From Skermanella stibiiresistens SB22 (GTDB taxonomy: Bacteria; Pseudomonadota; Alphaproteobacteria; Azospirillales; Azospirillaceae), in assembly GCF_000576635.1 (NCBI RefSeq), contig NZ_AVFL01000034.1, positions 1-64,000 of the forward strand: DNA of 64,000 nucleotides. The letters run 5' to 3'. Position 1 is the first letter of the stretch. The number at the start of each line of letters is the position of its first letter. The notes beneath the pieces were generated by a model, which ran no database searches, was not told the origin of the DNA, and was given only the letters and a program-made list of their open reading frames with translations. Below are positions 30,513-39,384 of the stretch, piece after piece. The translations under genes and the position numbers were made by a program.

Positions 30513-30664
30513 TGAATGTAAACAGGTTGTAGGCGCGTTTTGGGTCGGGCATGGCAGGGATGGGTAGGCGAGGGCTCACCCACGGGGGCATGGGAAACCA
30601 TGAACCTCTTGACGTGTTCGGCGGCCAGGGCGCGACCTTCGAGACTCCACGGATCGGCTATCCC

Positions 30665-31471
30665 ATGCGCTTCAACGCCCCGCGTCATAATTTCCAGCAG
30701 CAAACTCCCGTCGCCGAAAAGATCAAGGCGACAGTCAAGTGGTTCGACCCCAACAAGGGGTTCGGTTTCGTGGCACCCGATGACGGGTCGCCCGACGCGT
30801 TCCTGCCCGCATCCGCCGTGACGGCGGTTGGGCATGATCGCCTGCCCGAGGGATCGACCGTGACGGTCGATCTTGTCGCGGGCCAGAAGGGTAATCAGGT
30901 GAGCCGGATCTACGATGTGGACGTCTCGACCGCGTCCCCTCGTCCGCGTCGCGATGACGCGGCCCGTCCCGCTCCCCGCATGGGCGGCGCTCCGCGTCCG
31001 GCCTATGGCAACGAGCGCCCGGCTTACGGCAACGATCGCCCGGCCTATGGCAACAACGACCGCGGCGGCTACGGCAATGACCGTGGCGGCTATGGCAACG
31101 ATCGTGGTGGCTACGGCAACGACCGCGGCGGCTATGGCAATGATCGTGGCGGCTACGGCAACGATCGCGGTGGTTACGGCGGTGGCGGCTACGGCAACGA
31201 TCGTCCGTCCTATGGCGGCGGCGGTTACGGCAACGACCGCGGTTCCGTCTCCAGCGCGGGCGCGGAGGAGGTCGAAGGCACCGTCAAGTGGTTCAACACC
31301 ACCAAGGGCTTTGGCTTCGTCGCTCCCGACAGCGGTGGCAAGGACGTGTTCGTCCACATCACCGCGGTCGAGAGGTCCGGGACGGGTGCGTTGCAGGAAA
31401 ACCAGCGGGTCCGTATGAAGGTCCAGCAGGGTCAGAAGGGTCTGGAAGCGGTCAGCATCGAAGCGCTGTAA
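30665..31471 (+). CDS. Two-domain cold-shock protein with repetitive Gly-Tyr-Asn-Asp-Arg linker
   Basis: A protein of 268 aa with a cold-shock domain at each end, each carrying the KWF...KGFGFV RNP1 motif ([14 protein letters not shown] and [14 protein letters not shown]) with F-L-P or V-F-V-H RNP2 segments. The linker is about 80 residues of GYGNDRG-type repeats. Single-strand nucleic acid binding and RNA chaperone activity are expected. The start is uncertain: ATG 30665 begins the sequence that looks conserved but lacks a clear ribosome-binding site. ATG 30590 and ATG 30551 are in frame upstream. Cold-shock genes often have long structured leaders, which fits the later start. Confidence 0.85.
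   Translation: MRFNAPRHNFQQQTPVAEKIKATVKWFDPNKGFGFVAPDDGSPDAFLPASAVTAVGHDRLPEGSTVTVDLVAGQKGNQVSRIYDVDVSTASPRPRRDDAARPAPRMGGAPRPAYGNERPAYGNDRPAYGNNDRGGYGNDRGGYGNDRGGYGNDRGGYGNDRGGYGNDRGGYGGGGYGNDRPSYGGGGYGNDRGSVSSAGAEEVEGTVKWFNTTKGFGFVAPDSGGKDVFVHITAVERSGTGALQENQRVRMKVQQGQKGLEAVSIEAL
31004..31242 (+). repeat. In-frame tandem repeats encoding GYGNDRG/PAYGNDR units
   Basis: About eleven imperfect units of 21-24 bases, with core TATGGCAACGATCG, lie inside the cold-shock gene. Synonymous differences between units suggest selection on the peptide repeat. The unit length keeps the frame when copies are gained or lost. Confidence 0.85.
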
Positions 31472-31531
31472 CGATCCCAGGTTGAGTTTCGAGTAAATGG
31501 GGGGTGCGGGCCGTAGGGTCCGCGCCCCTTT

Positions 31532-31978
31532 TTATGTGCGCCGGTTCAGGATTTCGGCGGTGAGACGCTCCATCGCGGCCAAGGTCTGGTCGCTGGCGTG
31601 GTGCTCCATGCCTTCCGAGTCGGCTTCGGCGGTTTCCCGGTCGATGCCGATGGCGCGAAGGAAGTCGAAGACGACCCGGTGACGCTGCCGGGCCATATTG
31701 GCCATGCGCGTCCCATCCTCCGTCAGGAAGATCGACCGGTATGGCCGGTTCAGCACCAAGCCCTCGCGTTTGAGGCGGGCGATGATCTTGGCCGCCGTGG
31801 CGTGCGTCACGCCCATATGGGCCGACACATCGACCAGACGCGCCTCTCCGCGTTCGGCGATCAGGTCGTCGATCAACTCCACGTAATCTTCCGCGACCTC
31901 GGTCTGATGGGCGTCCCTGATGCGCGCGAACGCAGCGGCACGGCGATCCGGCCTCGTGTCCGCCTTCGTCTCCGTCAA
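31532..31978 (-). CDS. mntR: Manganese-responsive transcriptional regulator (DtxR/MntR family)
   Basis: A 148-aa metal-dependent repressor. The N-terminal winged helix reads DYVELIDDLIAERGEARLVDVSAHMGVTHATAAKIIARL, followed by the metal-binding dimerisation helices with GMEHH. The frame begins at TTG 31993, but TTG 31978 has GGAGG six bases upstream, so I choose that start. It is transcribed away from mntH, which it should repress when manganese is plentiful. The operator is expected in the 211 bases between them; I could not fix it. Confidence 0.88.
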   Translation of the reverse strand: MTETKADTRPDRRAAAFARIRDAHQTEVAEDYVELIDDLIAERGEARLVDVSAHMGVTHATAAKIIARLKREGLVLNRPYRSIFLTEDGTRMANMARQRHRVVFDFLRAIGIDRETAEADSEGMEHHASDQTLAAMERLTAEILNRRT

Positions 31979-32108
31979 ATCCTTCCTCCCCAATACCCTG
32001 GCCCGAAAACCCAGCCCAAATCCTGGCCGACACCCCGGTTGTTTCCGTGGCTCCGAGTTGGTTGTCCCGAAGCCCCCTTCAATGACCTTTTTTCGCTAAA
32101 ACGGCAAC

Positions 32109-32136
32109 TTGACGGATTGCCCAAGCGATGACAATT
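32109..32136 (+). promoter_or_regulatory. Candidate promoter of mntH
   Basis: TTGACG (32109-32114) and ACAATT (32131-32136), spaced by 16 bases, form a plausible sigma-70 promoter. The transcript would begin near 32143. This argues against the in-frame TTG 32139 and ATG 32145 as starts and supports ATG 32190. Confidence 0.5.
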
Positions 32137-32189
32137 GATTGCTCATGCAAAAAACTTTAGCCATGGCAAAACCTGAAGGGTCGCAGCCG

Positions 32190-33500
32190 ATGAACAACGC
32201 TGCGGCCGCCCAGTCGCTATCGGACAGGACATCCGGAGCGATCCAGGATGTCCTGTCGGGACGTCGGCGGGGTGGGGTGATGAGTTCGCTGCTGTTTGTC
32301 GGGCCGGCGGTGATCTCGTCGATCGCCTATATGGATCCCGGCAACTTCGCGACAAACATCCAGGCCGGCGCTCGCTATGGCTACACGCTGCTGTGGGTCG
32401 TCATCATGGCGAACCTGATCGCCATGCTGTTCCAGGCGCTCTCGGCGAAGCTCGGCATCGTCACCGGCAAGAGCTTGGCGGAACTATGCCGGGATCGCTT
32501 TCCCAAGCCCGTCGTCCTGGTCATGTGGGCGGTCAGCGAGGTCGCCGCCATGGCGACCGACTTGGCCGAGTTCCTGGGTGGAGCGATAGGGTTCTCGCTG
32601 CTGTTCGACATGCCGCTGATGGCCGGGATGGTGGTCACCGCCATCGTGACCTATGGCATCCTGCTGTTCGAGAGCAAGGGGTTCCGCCCGATGGAGTTGA
32701 TCATCGGCGGTCTCGTCGGGGCGATCGGCCTGTGCTACTTGATCGAGATGCTGCTGGCTCCGGTCGCCTGGGACCAAGCGGCGCTCGGCGCGGTGACGCC
32801 CCGCATACCCGACGCGGCGGCCTTGGCGATCGCCGTCGGCATCATCGGCGCCACCGTCATGCCGCACGCCATCTACCTGCATTCGGGGCTGACACAGGGC
32901 CGCGTGATCACCCGGAACGACGCCGAGCGGCGCATGCTGCTGCGCTTCTCGAACCGCGAGGTGGTCGTTGCCCTGGCCGTCGCCGGCATGGTCAACATCG
33001 CCATGGTGGTGATGGCGTCCAGCGCCTTCCACGCCGGCCATCCGGAGGTTGGCGAGATCGAGACCGCCTATCATACCCTGACGCCGCTGCTGGGTGCCGG
33101 GGCCGCGACGATCTTCCTGGTCTCGCTGATCGCCTCGGGAGTGTCCAGTTCCGTCGTGGGAACCATGGCGGGGCAGATGATCATGCAGGGTTTCCTCCGC
33201 TTCCGCATCCCTCTCTGGTTCCGCAGGCTTGTCACCATGGCGCCGGCCTTCATCGTCGTGGGATTGGGCGTGGATTCGACCCAGGCGCTGGTGGTCAGCC
33301 AAGTGATCCTGAGCATGGCCCTGCCGGTGCCGATGATCGCCTTGGTGATGCTGACCGGAAATCGCGAGATCATGGGAGGATTCGTCAATGCCCGCCTGAC
33401 CCGCATCGTCGCGATGGCGGGCGGCGCGGTCGTGCTGAGCCTCAACATGGTGCTGCTGCTGCAAACCTTCGGCGTCTCCATCCCCGGCCTGGAAGGTTGA
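32190..33500 (+). CDS. mntH: Nramp-family divalent metal (manganese) transporter
   Basis: A 436-aa inner-membrane proton-coupled Mn2+/Fe2+ importer with about eleven hydrophobic segments. The metal-binding motifs DPGNFATNIQ in helix 1 and MPHAIYLHSG in helix 6 are intact. Four in-frame starts are possible (32139, 32145, 32163, 32190). ATG 32190 has AAGGG about ten bases upstream and lies well downstream of the likely promoter, so it is preferred. The divergent mntR gene supports manganese as substrate. Confidence 0.93.
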   Translation: MNNAAAAQSLSDRTSGAIQDVLSGRRRGGVMSSLLFVGPAVISSIAYMDPGNFATNIQAGARYGYTLLWVVIMANLIAMLFQALSAKLGIVTGKSLAELCRDRFPKPVVLVMWAVSEVAAMATDLAEFLGGAIGFSLLFDMPLMAGMVVTAIVTYGILLFESKGFRPMELIIGGLVGAIGLCYLIEMLLAPVAWDQAALGAVTPRIPDAAALAIAVGIIGATVMPHAIYLHSGLTQGRVITRNDAERRMLLRFSNREVVVALAVAGMVNIAMVVMASSAFHAGHPEVGEIETAYHTLTPLLGAGAATIFLVSLIASGVSSSVVGTMAGQMIMQGFLRFRIPLWFRRLVTMAPAFIVVGLGVDSTQALVVSQVILSMALPVPMIALVMLTGNREIMGGFVNARLTRIVAMAGGAVVLSLNMVLLLQTFGVSIPGLEG

Positions 33501-33607
33501 TCCCAGCCGGTTGCCCCATCCCTCGATAACGAAGGATATCTGGAACAATCATCGCGGGCGGGCTATTGACTCACCTGATGGATCCGATTTCACAAACGGG
33601 GGCTACC

Positions 33608-33688
33608 GTGGAAAACAACATGAACCACGTGATCGTGATCTCCTCGGTCGCGATCTCGATCCTACTGCTCCTCATCATCACCGCGTAG
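33608..33688 (+). CDS. 26-aa single-span membrane micropeptide
   Basis: GTG 33608, preceded by GGGGG at five bases, opens a 26-codon frame. It encodes MENN followed by MNHVIVISSVAISILLLLIITA, almost entirely a hydrophobic helix. ATG 33620 gives a 22-aa alternative. It lies about 110 bases after mntH and 12 bases before the next small gene, so it may be co-transcribed with either. Known small membrane proteins of this kind tune transporters, for example the 42-aa MntS and other tiny regulators. A link to MntH is inference only. Confidence 0.45.
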   Translation: MENNMNHVIVISSVAISILLLLIITA

Positions 33689-33699
33689 AGGTTGACGTG

Positions 33700-33873
33700 A
33701 TGACGACCCTGACAGTGGAGGGCGAACTGCGCGGCCATGTCGCCGGGGCCCTTCGCGATTACATCACGAAGCTGTATGAATTCAAGGCTTCGACGCCTTC
33801 CGCCGCCGCGAAGGCGGATTACGATAGAACCATCGCCGAGGTTCAACTGCTGCTAGACAAGGTCGAGCAGTAA
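33700..33873 (+). CDS. Hypothetical 57-aa protein
   Basis: The ATG at 33700 follows GAGG at eight bases and encodes a small soluble helical protein (MTTLTVEGELRGHV... ending LLLDKVEQ). The frame is open further upstream, but that part lacks a start signal. It follows the micropeptide by 12 bases. No family is recognised. Confidence 0.55.
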   Translation: MTTLTVEGELRGHVAGALRDYITKLYEFKASTPSAAAKADYDRTIAEVQLLLDKVEQ

Positions 33874-33892
33874 ACCCGCGGGGCTGTTCGGT

Positions 33893-34156
33893 TCAGCGAA
33901 TCTTCGAGATCGAGACGAGCCGATCGCACCGGTCCTTGACCCGCACGCTGAAGCGACGGCGGCTGGCATTGGGTTTCACGTTGACGATATCACCGCTATT
34001 CAGCAGATAGTTCCGATCGACGATCTCCGGCTCGTCCAGCGCCTCCTCCTCCTCGGGGGTGGCGAAACACGTCCAGATCGTGCCGTTGGGCGTCCGCGCG
34101 TCTTTCCGCAGATGCTCGACCGGCTTCGGGCGATGCCTGAACAGCCCCATGGGCAT
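33893..34156 (-). CDS. Hypothetical 87-aa protein
   Basis: A small basic protein starting MPMGLFRHRPKPVEH with an acidic stretch (PEEEEALDEPEIVD) in the middle and a C-terminal RRRFSVRVKDRCDRLVSISKIR part. ATG 34150, two codons in, is an alternative start. It converges on the 57-aa gene and diverges from the ThuA-like gene. No function is recognised. Confidence 0.6.
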   Translation of the reverse strand: MPMGLFRHRPKPVEHLRKDARTPNGTIWTCFATPEEEEALDEPEIVDRNYLLNSGDIVNVKPNASRRRFSVRVKDRCDRLVSISKIR

Positions 34157-34282
34157 GGTCTCCTGATGACAGGACGGTTAAGATTTGACGGGTTCGTCGT
34201 GCAACCGGTGCCGCGACGCTAAGTTCCCATATTCAAAAGGTGTGCTTGCGCGCCGCGGCATGATTGTGGAAGGGAAGGAAGC

Positions 34283-35011
34283 ATGAAGCCGGTCAGGGTC
34301 ACCGTCTGGAACGAGTTTCGGCATGAGAAGGCAAACCCCGAAGTCGCGGCGCTCTATCCCGACGGCATGCACGAAACGCTGGCCGCCGCCTTGCGCGCGG
34401 CGGGTCACGAGGTCCGCACCGCCACCCTGGACGAGCCTGAGCACGGCCTGACGGAGGCGGTGCTGGACCAGACGGATGTGCTGCTGTGGTGGGGACACCG
34501 GCACCACCGCGATGTCGCCGACGCCATCGTCGACCGGGTCCAGGCGCGGGTGCTGGGCGGAATGGGATTGATCCCGCTGCACTCGTCCCATTTCTCGAAG
34601 ATCTTCGTTCGGCTGATGGGCACCACCTGCCACCTCAAGCACCGCGTCGCCGGGGAGCGCGAACGGCTATGGGTGATCGCGCGCGGTCATCCCATCGCCG
34701 AGGGCATCCCGGAGCATTTCGACCTGAAGCCGGAGGAGATGTACGGCGAACCGTTCGACATCCCACCGCCCGACGAGTTGGTGTTCGTCAGCTGGTTCCA
34801 GGGGGGCGAGGTGTTCCGCAGCGGTTGCTGCTACCATCGTGGACAAGGGCGGATCTTCTACTTCCGCCCCGGCCACGAGACCTATCCGACATACCACGAC
34901 CCCAACGTGCTACGGGTGATCTCCAACGCGGTGCGCTGGGCGGCGCCACGCGATGTGGCGCCGCGCCAGTTCGGCCGGAGCGCTCCGCTGGAGCCGTTGG
35001 ACCCCACCTGA
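34283..35011 (+). CDS. ThuA-like protein (trehalose-utilisation family)
   Basis: A 242-aa protein of the ThuA class-I glutamine-amidotransferase-like fold. It begins [16 protein letters not shown] and contains [25 protein letters not shown] and [18 protein letters not shown], all typical of the family. The founding member takes part in trehalose use in rhizobia, probably through keto-sugar conversion; the reaction here is unknown. GGAAGGAAG precedes the ATG. Confidence 0.85.
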   Translation: MKPVRVTVWNEFRHEKANPEVAALYPDGMHETLAAALRAAGHEVRTATLDEPEHGLTEAVLDQTDVLLWWGHRHHRDVADAIVDRVQARVLGGMGLIPLHSSHFSKIFVRLMGTTCHLKHRVAGERERLWVIARGHPIAEGIPEHFDLKPEEMYGEPFDIPPPDELVFVSWFQGGEVFRSGCCYHRGQGRIFYFRPGHETYPTYHDPNVLRVISNAVRWAAPRDVAPRQFGRSAPLEPLDPT

Positions 35012-35027
35012 GCATAGAGTTGGCGGC

Positions 35028-37448
35028 TTACGTCAGCGCCGCCGCCATGGCGTCATCGACCCGTTCCAGCCAGACGAAGTTGAGCGCGTTCCGCGCCGCC
35101 TCCGGGATCTCCTCGTAATCCCGGCGGTTGCGGGCCGGCAGCATCACGGTGGTGATGCCGGCCCGCTGGGCCGCCAGCACCTTCTCCTTGATGCCACCGA
35201 CCGGCAGCACCAGACCGCGCAGGCTGATCTCGCCAGTCATCGCCAGGTCACTGCGGATCGTCCGGCCCGTCAGCAGCGAGACCAGCGCCATGAACATCGC
35301 CACACCGGCGCTGGGGCCGTCCTTGGGGATGGCGCCGGCCGGCACGTGGACGTGGATGTCGAACTTGTCGAACTCGACGGGTTCGGCGCCCAGGAGCTCC
35401 GGCCTCGACTTGACCAGGCTGAGCGCCGCCTGCGCGCTCTCCTTCATCACGTCGCCCAACTGACCGGTCAGGATCAGCCGTCCGCCGCCCGGCGTCCGGG
35501 TCGCCTCGATGAACAGGATGTCGCCGCCCACGGGTGTCCAGGCCAATCCGGTCGCGACACCGGGAACGCTGGTCCGCATCGCGGTCTCGCTCTCGAACCG
35601 GCGCGGGCCCAGGATCTCCGTCACCTGATCCGGACCGACGATCATCCGCTCGATGTCGCCCTCCGCGATCCGCATGGTCACATTGCGGAAGACACCGCCG
35701 ATCAGCCGCTCCAAGTTGCGGTTACCGGCTTCCCGGGTGTGATAACGGATGATCTCGCGGATCGCGTCGTCGGTGATGCCGGCCTGCTCGGCGGACAGGC
35801 CATTGGCCTCCAACTGACGGCGCACGAGATACCGCTTGGCGATTTCGAGCTTCTCCTCCTCGGTGTAGCCGGCGAGGTCGATCACCTCCATGCGGTCGCG
35901 CAAGGGGCCTGGGATGCTGTCCAGCACATTGGCGGTCGCGATGAACAGCACGGCGCTGAGGTCGAACGGCACGCCCAGGTAATTGTCCTTGAACGTCCCA
36001 TTCTGCTCCGGGTCCAGCACCTCCAGCAGGGCCGCCGAGGGATCGCCGTGGAAGCCCTGGCCCAGCTTGTCCATCTCGTCCAGCATCATCACCGGATTGC
36101 GGGTGCCGGCCTTGCGCAGCGACTGGATGATGGTGCCGGGCAACGCTCCCACATAGGTCCGGCGGTGGCCGCGGATCTCCGCCTCGTCGTGCAGGCCACC
36201 CAGGCTGACGCGGACGAATTCCCGCTCGGTCGCCCGCGCGATGCTCTGGCCCAGCGAGGTCTTGCCGACGCCCGGCGGGCCGACGAAGCACAGGATCGGG
36301 CTGCGGCCGTTGGGGTTCAGCTTGCGCACCGCCAGGAACTCGAGGATGCGGCGCTTGATCTTGTCCAGCCCGTAGTGATCCTCGTCCAGGATGCGGCGCG
36401 CCGCCGCGATGTCGATCGCGCCTTCGCTTTGTTTCGACCACGGCAGTTCGATCAGCCAGTCCAGGTAGGTCCTGACCATCGAGTATTCGCCGGCGGCCTC
36501 GGGCATCCGCTCCAGCCGGCGCAGTTCCTTGGTCGCCTGCGCCTCGACCTCCGGCGGCATGCCGGCCTTGGCGATGGCTTCGGACAGTTCCTGGATCTCG
36601 ACCTGCTTGGCGTCGGTCTCGCCCAGTTCCTTCTGGATGGTGCGGAGCTGTTCGCGCAGCACGTATTCGCGCTGGCGCTCGTCCATCGTTTCCTTCGTCT
36701 GCTCGCTGATCCGGCGCGACAGGCGCAGCACCTCCAGGCGGTGGGCCAGGAAGTTGCCGACCTTCTCGAGCCGACGGGCGAGGTCGAAGGTTTCCAGGAC
36801 CTCCTGCTTCTCCTCGGGCTTCAGATCCATGTAATTGGCGACCAAGTCGGCCAAGGCCGAGGCGGTCGGGACGTTCTGGACGGCGGCCAGCAACTCCTGC
36901 GGCGCCTGGGGCAGAAGCTGGACAGCCTCGACCGCTTGCTGGCGCAGGTTGTGGAAGCGGGCCAGGATCTCCGTGTCCATGGTCTCGTGTTCGGGAGCCA
37001 TCTGGACGCGGGCGACCAGGAACGGATAGCCGTCAAGGTATTCCAGGATGCGGAACCGCTGCTGCCCTTGGGTCACCACGTGGTGCGTACCATCGGGAGC
37101 CGTCAGATAACGCAGCACGCCGCCGACGGTGCCGACCCGATGCAGGTCGAGGCCGCTCGGTTCCGAGACGGTCTCGTCGCGCTGGAGTACGACTCCGATC
37201 GGCTTCTCCGACCGCACCGCGTTCTGGGCCGCCGCGATGGAACGTGGCCGTCCGACCGTGATCGGCAGGACGACGCCCGGAAACAGGACGAGGTTGCGAA
37301 CCGGCACGATGGCCAAGGCGTCGTCCGGCAGGATCAGCCCGCCCTCGGGGGTGCTACCGGCGGTGCCCCCAACTGGGCTCGAAGCGTTGGAGCCGGGATT
37401 GGGGGAACTCGGGTAATTCGTGATGTCGTTCAGTGTGGTCGTCGCCAT
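35028..37448 (-). CDS. lon: ATP-dependent protease Lon
   Basis: An 806-aa cytoplasmic AAA+ serine protease. The N-terminal LON domain starts at LAIVPVRNLVLFPGVVLPI. Walker A is GPPGVGKT near residue 390. The catalytic Ser is in KDGPSAG near 712 and the catalytic Lys in GGIKEK near 755. An unusual Ser/Gly/Pro-rich tail of about 35 residues precedes the LON domain. It follows hsp20 by 12 bases, so the two form a proteostasis operon. Heat-shock control is likely. Confidence 0.96.
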   Translation of the reverse strand: MATTTLNDITNYPSSPNPGSNASSPVGGTAGSTPEGGLILPDDALAIVPVRNLVLFPGVVLPITVGRPRSIAAAQNAVRSEKPIGVVLQRDETVSEPSGLDLHRVGTVGGVLRYLTAPDGTHHVVTQGQQRFRILEYLDGYPFLVARVQMAPEHETMDTEILARFHNLRQQAVEAVQLLPQAPQELLAAVQNVPTASALADLVANYMDLKPEEKQEVLETFDLARRLEKVGNFLAHRLEVLRLSRRISEQTKETMDERQREYVLREQLRTIQKELGETDAKQVEIQELSEAIAKAGMPPEVEAQATKELRRLERMPEAAGEYSMVRTYLDWLIELPWSKQSEGAIDIAAARRILDEDHYGLDKIKRRILEFLAVRKLNPNGRSPILCFVGPPGVGKTSLGQSIARATEREFVRVSLGGLHDEAEIRGHRRTYVGALPGTIIQSLRKAGTRNPVMMLDEMDKLGQGFHGDPSAALLEVLDPEQNGTFKDNYLGVPFDLSAVLFIATANVLDSIPGPLRDRMEVIDLAGYTEEEKLEIAKRYLVRRQLEANGLSAEQAGITDDAIREIIRYHTREAGNRNLERLIGGVFRNVTMRIAEGDIERMIVGPDQVTEILGPRRFESETAMRTSVPGVATGLAWTPVGGDILFIEATRTPGGGRLILTGQLGDVMKESAQAALSLVKSRPELLGAEPVEFDKFDIHVHVPAGAIPKDGPSAGVAMFMALVSLLTGRTIRSDLAMTGEISLRGLVLPVGGIKEKVLAAQRAGITTVMLPARNRRDYEEIPEAARNALNFVWLERVDDAMAAALT

Positions 37449-37460
37449 GTCATCGACTCC

Positions 37461-37880
37461 TCAGCCCACCTTGCGCAGGGACAGCACCAGGCAGCCATCG
37501 GCGAGTTCGCGCCGGCCCAGTTCGAGCGGACCGGGCGGCAATTCGATATGCCGTTCGAACCGGCCGTGGGGAATTTCCATACGGTGGATCAGCCCGGCCT
37601 TGCCGGACACCGGCAGGGCGCGTTCGCCCACCACGGTCAGCACACCACCGTCGATCACCACTTGGACCTGATCGGGACGCACGCCGGGGAGCGCCACCAC
37701 GACGAGGTATTCCTCGGCGGTTTCGATCAAGTCGACCGGCGGTTGCCACGTCGGACGGCGGGCGGAGCCGGGATTGCCCGGAACGCCGGGTTGGAAGAAC
37801 TGGCGGTGCATGCGCTCCGCCTTGTCCATCATGTCGAGGGCTTCCGCCCACATCCAGATACGGGGGTCACGCGACGGCAT
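37461..37880 (-). CDS. Hsp20/alpha-crystallin family small heat-shock protein
   Basis: A 139-aa ATP-independent chaperone. The alpha-crystallin domain contains PPVDLIETAEEYLVVVALPGVRPDQVQV and ends with LADGCLVLSLRKVG. The C-terminal IxI tail is missing, so oligomer assembly may differ. AGGAGG lies upstream of the ATG. It is the first gene of the hsp20-lon operon; RpoH control is expected but no clear sigma-32 promoter was found. Confidence 0.9.
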   Translation of the reverse strand: MPSRDPRIWMWAEALDMMDKAERMHRQFFQPGVPGNPGSARRPTWQPPVDLIETAEEYLVVVALPGVRPDQVQVVIDGGVLTVVGERALPVSGKAGLIHRMEIPHGRFERHIELPPGPLELGRRELADGCLVLSLRKVG

Positions 37881-37895
37881 CTTGCCTTCCCCTCC

Positions 37896-37919
37896 TGAGA
37901 AATAGTCACTTCCTTCTCA
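37896..37919 (-). promoter_or_regulatory. Inverted repeat in the hsp20 leader
   Basis: TGAGAA and TTCTCA (37896-37901 and 37914-37919), 12 bases apart, lie just upstream of the AGGAGG of hsp20. It may be an operator, or a weak RNA hairpin close to the ribosome-binding site. A thermosensor is possible but not shown. Confidence 0.4.
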
Positions 37920-38047
37920 AGTGGGCATGCGACTGGCGAAGTCGAGGGAATGGCATGGGGTATGCCGTGGAGATCAGCCCGGCGTGGCGCGCATCGCGCC
38001 CGCCCTTGAAACCGATCCTGGAACCGATGGCCCCGTGCGGGGGCCGC

Positions 38048-38974
38048 TCAGTGGGACGCGAGCCGGCGACCGGCGCGGCGCATCATGTGGCTTGGGTTGC
38101 AAACGGCCGCCATGCCGGCGGACCATATCGCCTTCGCGAAGCGGTGCTCAGCCAGATGCATGATCGTGTTCCGGTAATGGATCCGACCCTTGTCATCCAG
38201 GTAGCGCGCCATCCGCCGTGACAGCGGCTGCGCCTCCAGGTCGCGCCAAAATTCCTCGATCGTCAGGTCCGAGCCACGCAGCCGGGCGAGATTGCGCTGG
38301 TGGAGGTATTGGAGGACGCGGTGCTGGCGTAGGAAGCGGGTGGCGCTGACACTGCCGCCATGCAGCCGATACAGCGCGATCTCACGGGGGATCACCCGCA
38401 CCGGTCCAAGCTCGGCCAAGCTGTTCATCAACTCGACATCGTCGGCACCGTCCATGCGGTCATCGTAGCCGCCAAGGTCGAGCGCCAAGTCCCGGCGGAA
38501 CATGCAGGTCGGGCTGACCACCAGGATCACCCGCCCGTCCTTCCGGGCATCGAGATAATCCTGTTGCGTCTCCGGACCTAGCCTGACCTGCCGCATCCGT
38601 CGGCTCCACCGGTCGATCAGTCCGGCCCAGGCGCCCCACAGCACGACCTCTGGGTTCGCGCGCACCGCCTCGGCGAGCACCGCCAAGCGATCCGGCAGGG
38701 AGATATCATCCGAATCCATGCGAGCCACCCAAGGGTACTTCGCGGCTCGCAGGCATCGGTTGCCATTCTCGGCGGCTCCGACATGATCGGCCTGGATGAC
38801 CTTCACCCGGGGGTCCTTGGCGGCATACGACCGCGCGATCTCAAGTGTGCGGTCGCTTGAGCCATCGTCGGAAATGATCAGTTCGAAGTCCTGGAAAGTC
38901 TGATTGAGGATACTCTCCACGGCTTCGACGATGAAGGCCTCCGAATTGTAGGCTGGCATTATGACACTGATCAT
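38048..38974 (-). CDS. Family 2 glycosyltransferase
   Basis: A 308-aa GT-A fold transferase. It starts ISVIMPAYNSEAFIVEAVESIL and contains IISDDGSSDRT and the metal-binding ARMDSDD. ATG 38974 has GGAG about six bases upstream, whereas the frame opens at 39022. No membrane segment is obvious. The substrate and acceptor are unknown; a role in surface polysaccharide is the usual one for this family. Confidence 0.88.
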   Translation of the reverse strand: MISVIMPAYNSEAFIVEAVESILNQTFQDFELIISDDGSSDRTLEIARSYAAKDPRVKVIQADHVGAAENGNRCLRAAKYPWVARMDSDDISLPDRLAVLAEAVRANPEVVLWGAWAGLIDRWSRRMRQVRLGPETQQDYLDARKDGRVILVVSPTCMFRRDLALDLGGYDDRMDGADDVELMNSLAELGPVRVIPREIALYRLHGGSVSATRFLRQHRVLQYLHQRNLARLRGSDLTIEEFWRDLEAQPLSRRMARYLDDKGRIHYRNTIMHLAEHRFAKAIWSAGMAAVCNPSHMMRRAGRRLASH

Positions 38975-39159
38975 GATCGCTCCTTCCACGTCGCCGATCT
39001 CGCTACCCCAAAACCTCGTCATTTTGACGGCTTCATTCCGACTGAAGCTAGGCTTTCGGAGTCACGTCCGACGATCGTGTTCCTGGGACGGGGGAAAACC
39101 ATCGCCACAAACAAACGCGGAGGTCGTTCATTCAACCTGCAACTATTTTTCGCCGGTCC

Positions 39160-39384
39160 TCACCCAAATTTGGAAGGAGGGCCAAGCCGATACCGGCCGC
39201 GCTCGTCACGGTCGAGTGCGTGGGCCTCACGCAGGTCGCTCCAGGCGTTCAGCACCGCCCGGTAGGATTGGTCGCCCAGCGCCTCCAGCACCTCATGGAA
39301 GAACACGGGCCCGCCGCCAAGCAGTGCCTCCAGCCGGGCGACCAGCGGGGAGGCTTGCGGCGACGCGGAGGGTGGAACGCTCAC
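39160..39384 (-). CDS. Small protein coupled to ubiD-like genes
   Basis: A 74-aa protein starting at GTG 39384, which overlaps the upstream UbiD-like stop as GTGA. The sequence LVARLEALLGGGPVFFHEVLEALGDQSYRAVLNAWSDLR, followed by ERGRYRLG, looks like a small winged helix. It is the last gene of a four-gene leftward operon. It may be an accessory subunit of the decarboxylases, but this is inference; no named family is recognised. Confidence 0.7.
   Translation of the reverse strand: MSVPPSASPQASPLVARLEALLGGGPVFFHEVLEALGDQSYRAVLNAWSDLREAHALDRDERGRYRLGPPSKFG

Noticed and set aside
31004-31242. Regular repeats considered as a CRISPR array
   Set aside because: They are continuous in-frame coding repeats without unique spacers.
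34953-37898. A 981-codon open frame on the plus strand opposite lon and hsp20
   Set aside because: It is the high-GC shadow of lon; the translation is low-complexity in Gln, His, Arg and Gly and has no family likeness, while the minus strand encodes a complete Lon.
37881-37921. Sigma-32 promoter for hsp20-lon
   Set aside because: CTTGAGA and CTATTT are present but too close together (about 9-12 bases) for the known sigma-32 spacing.
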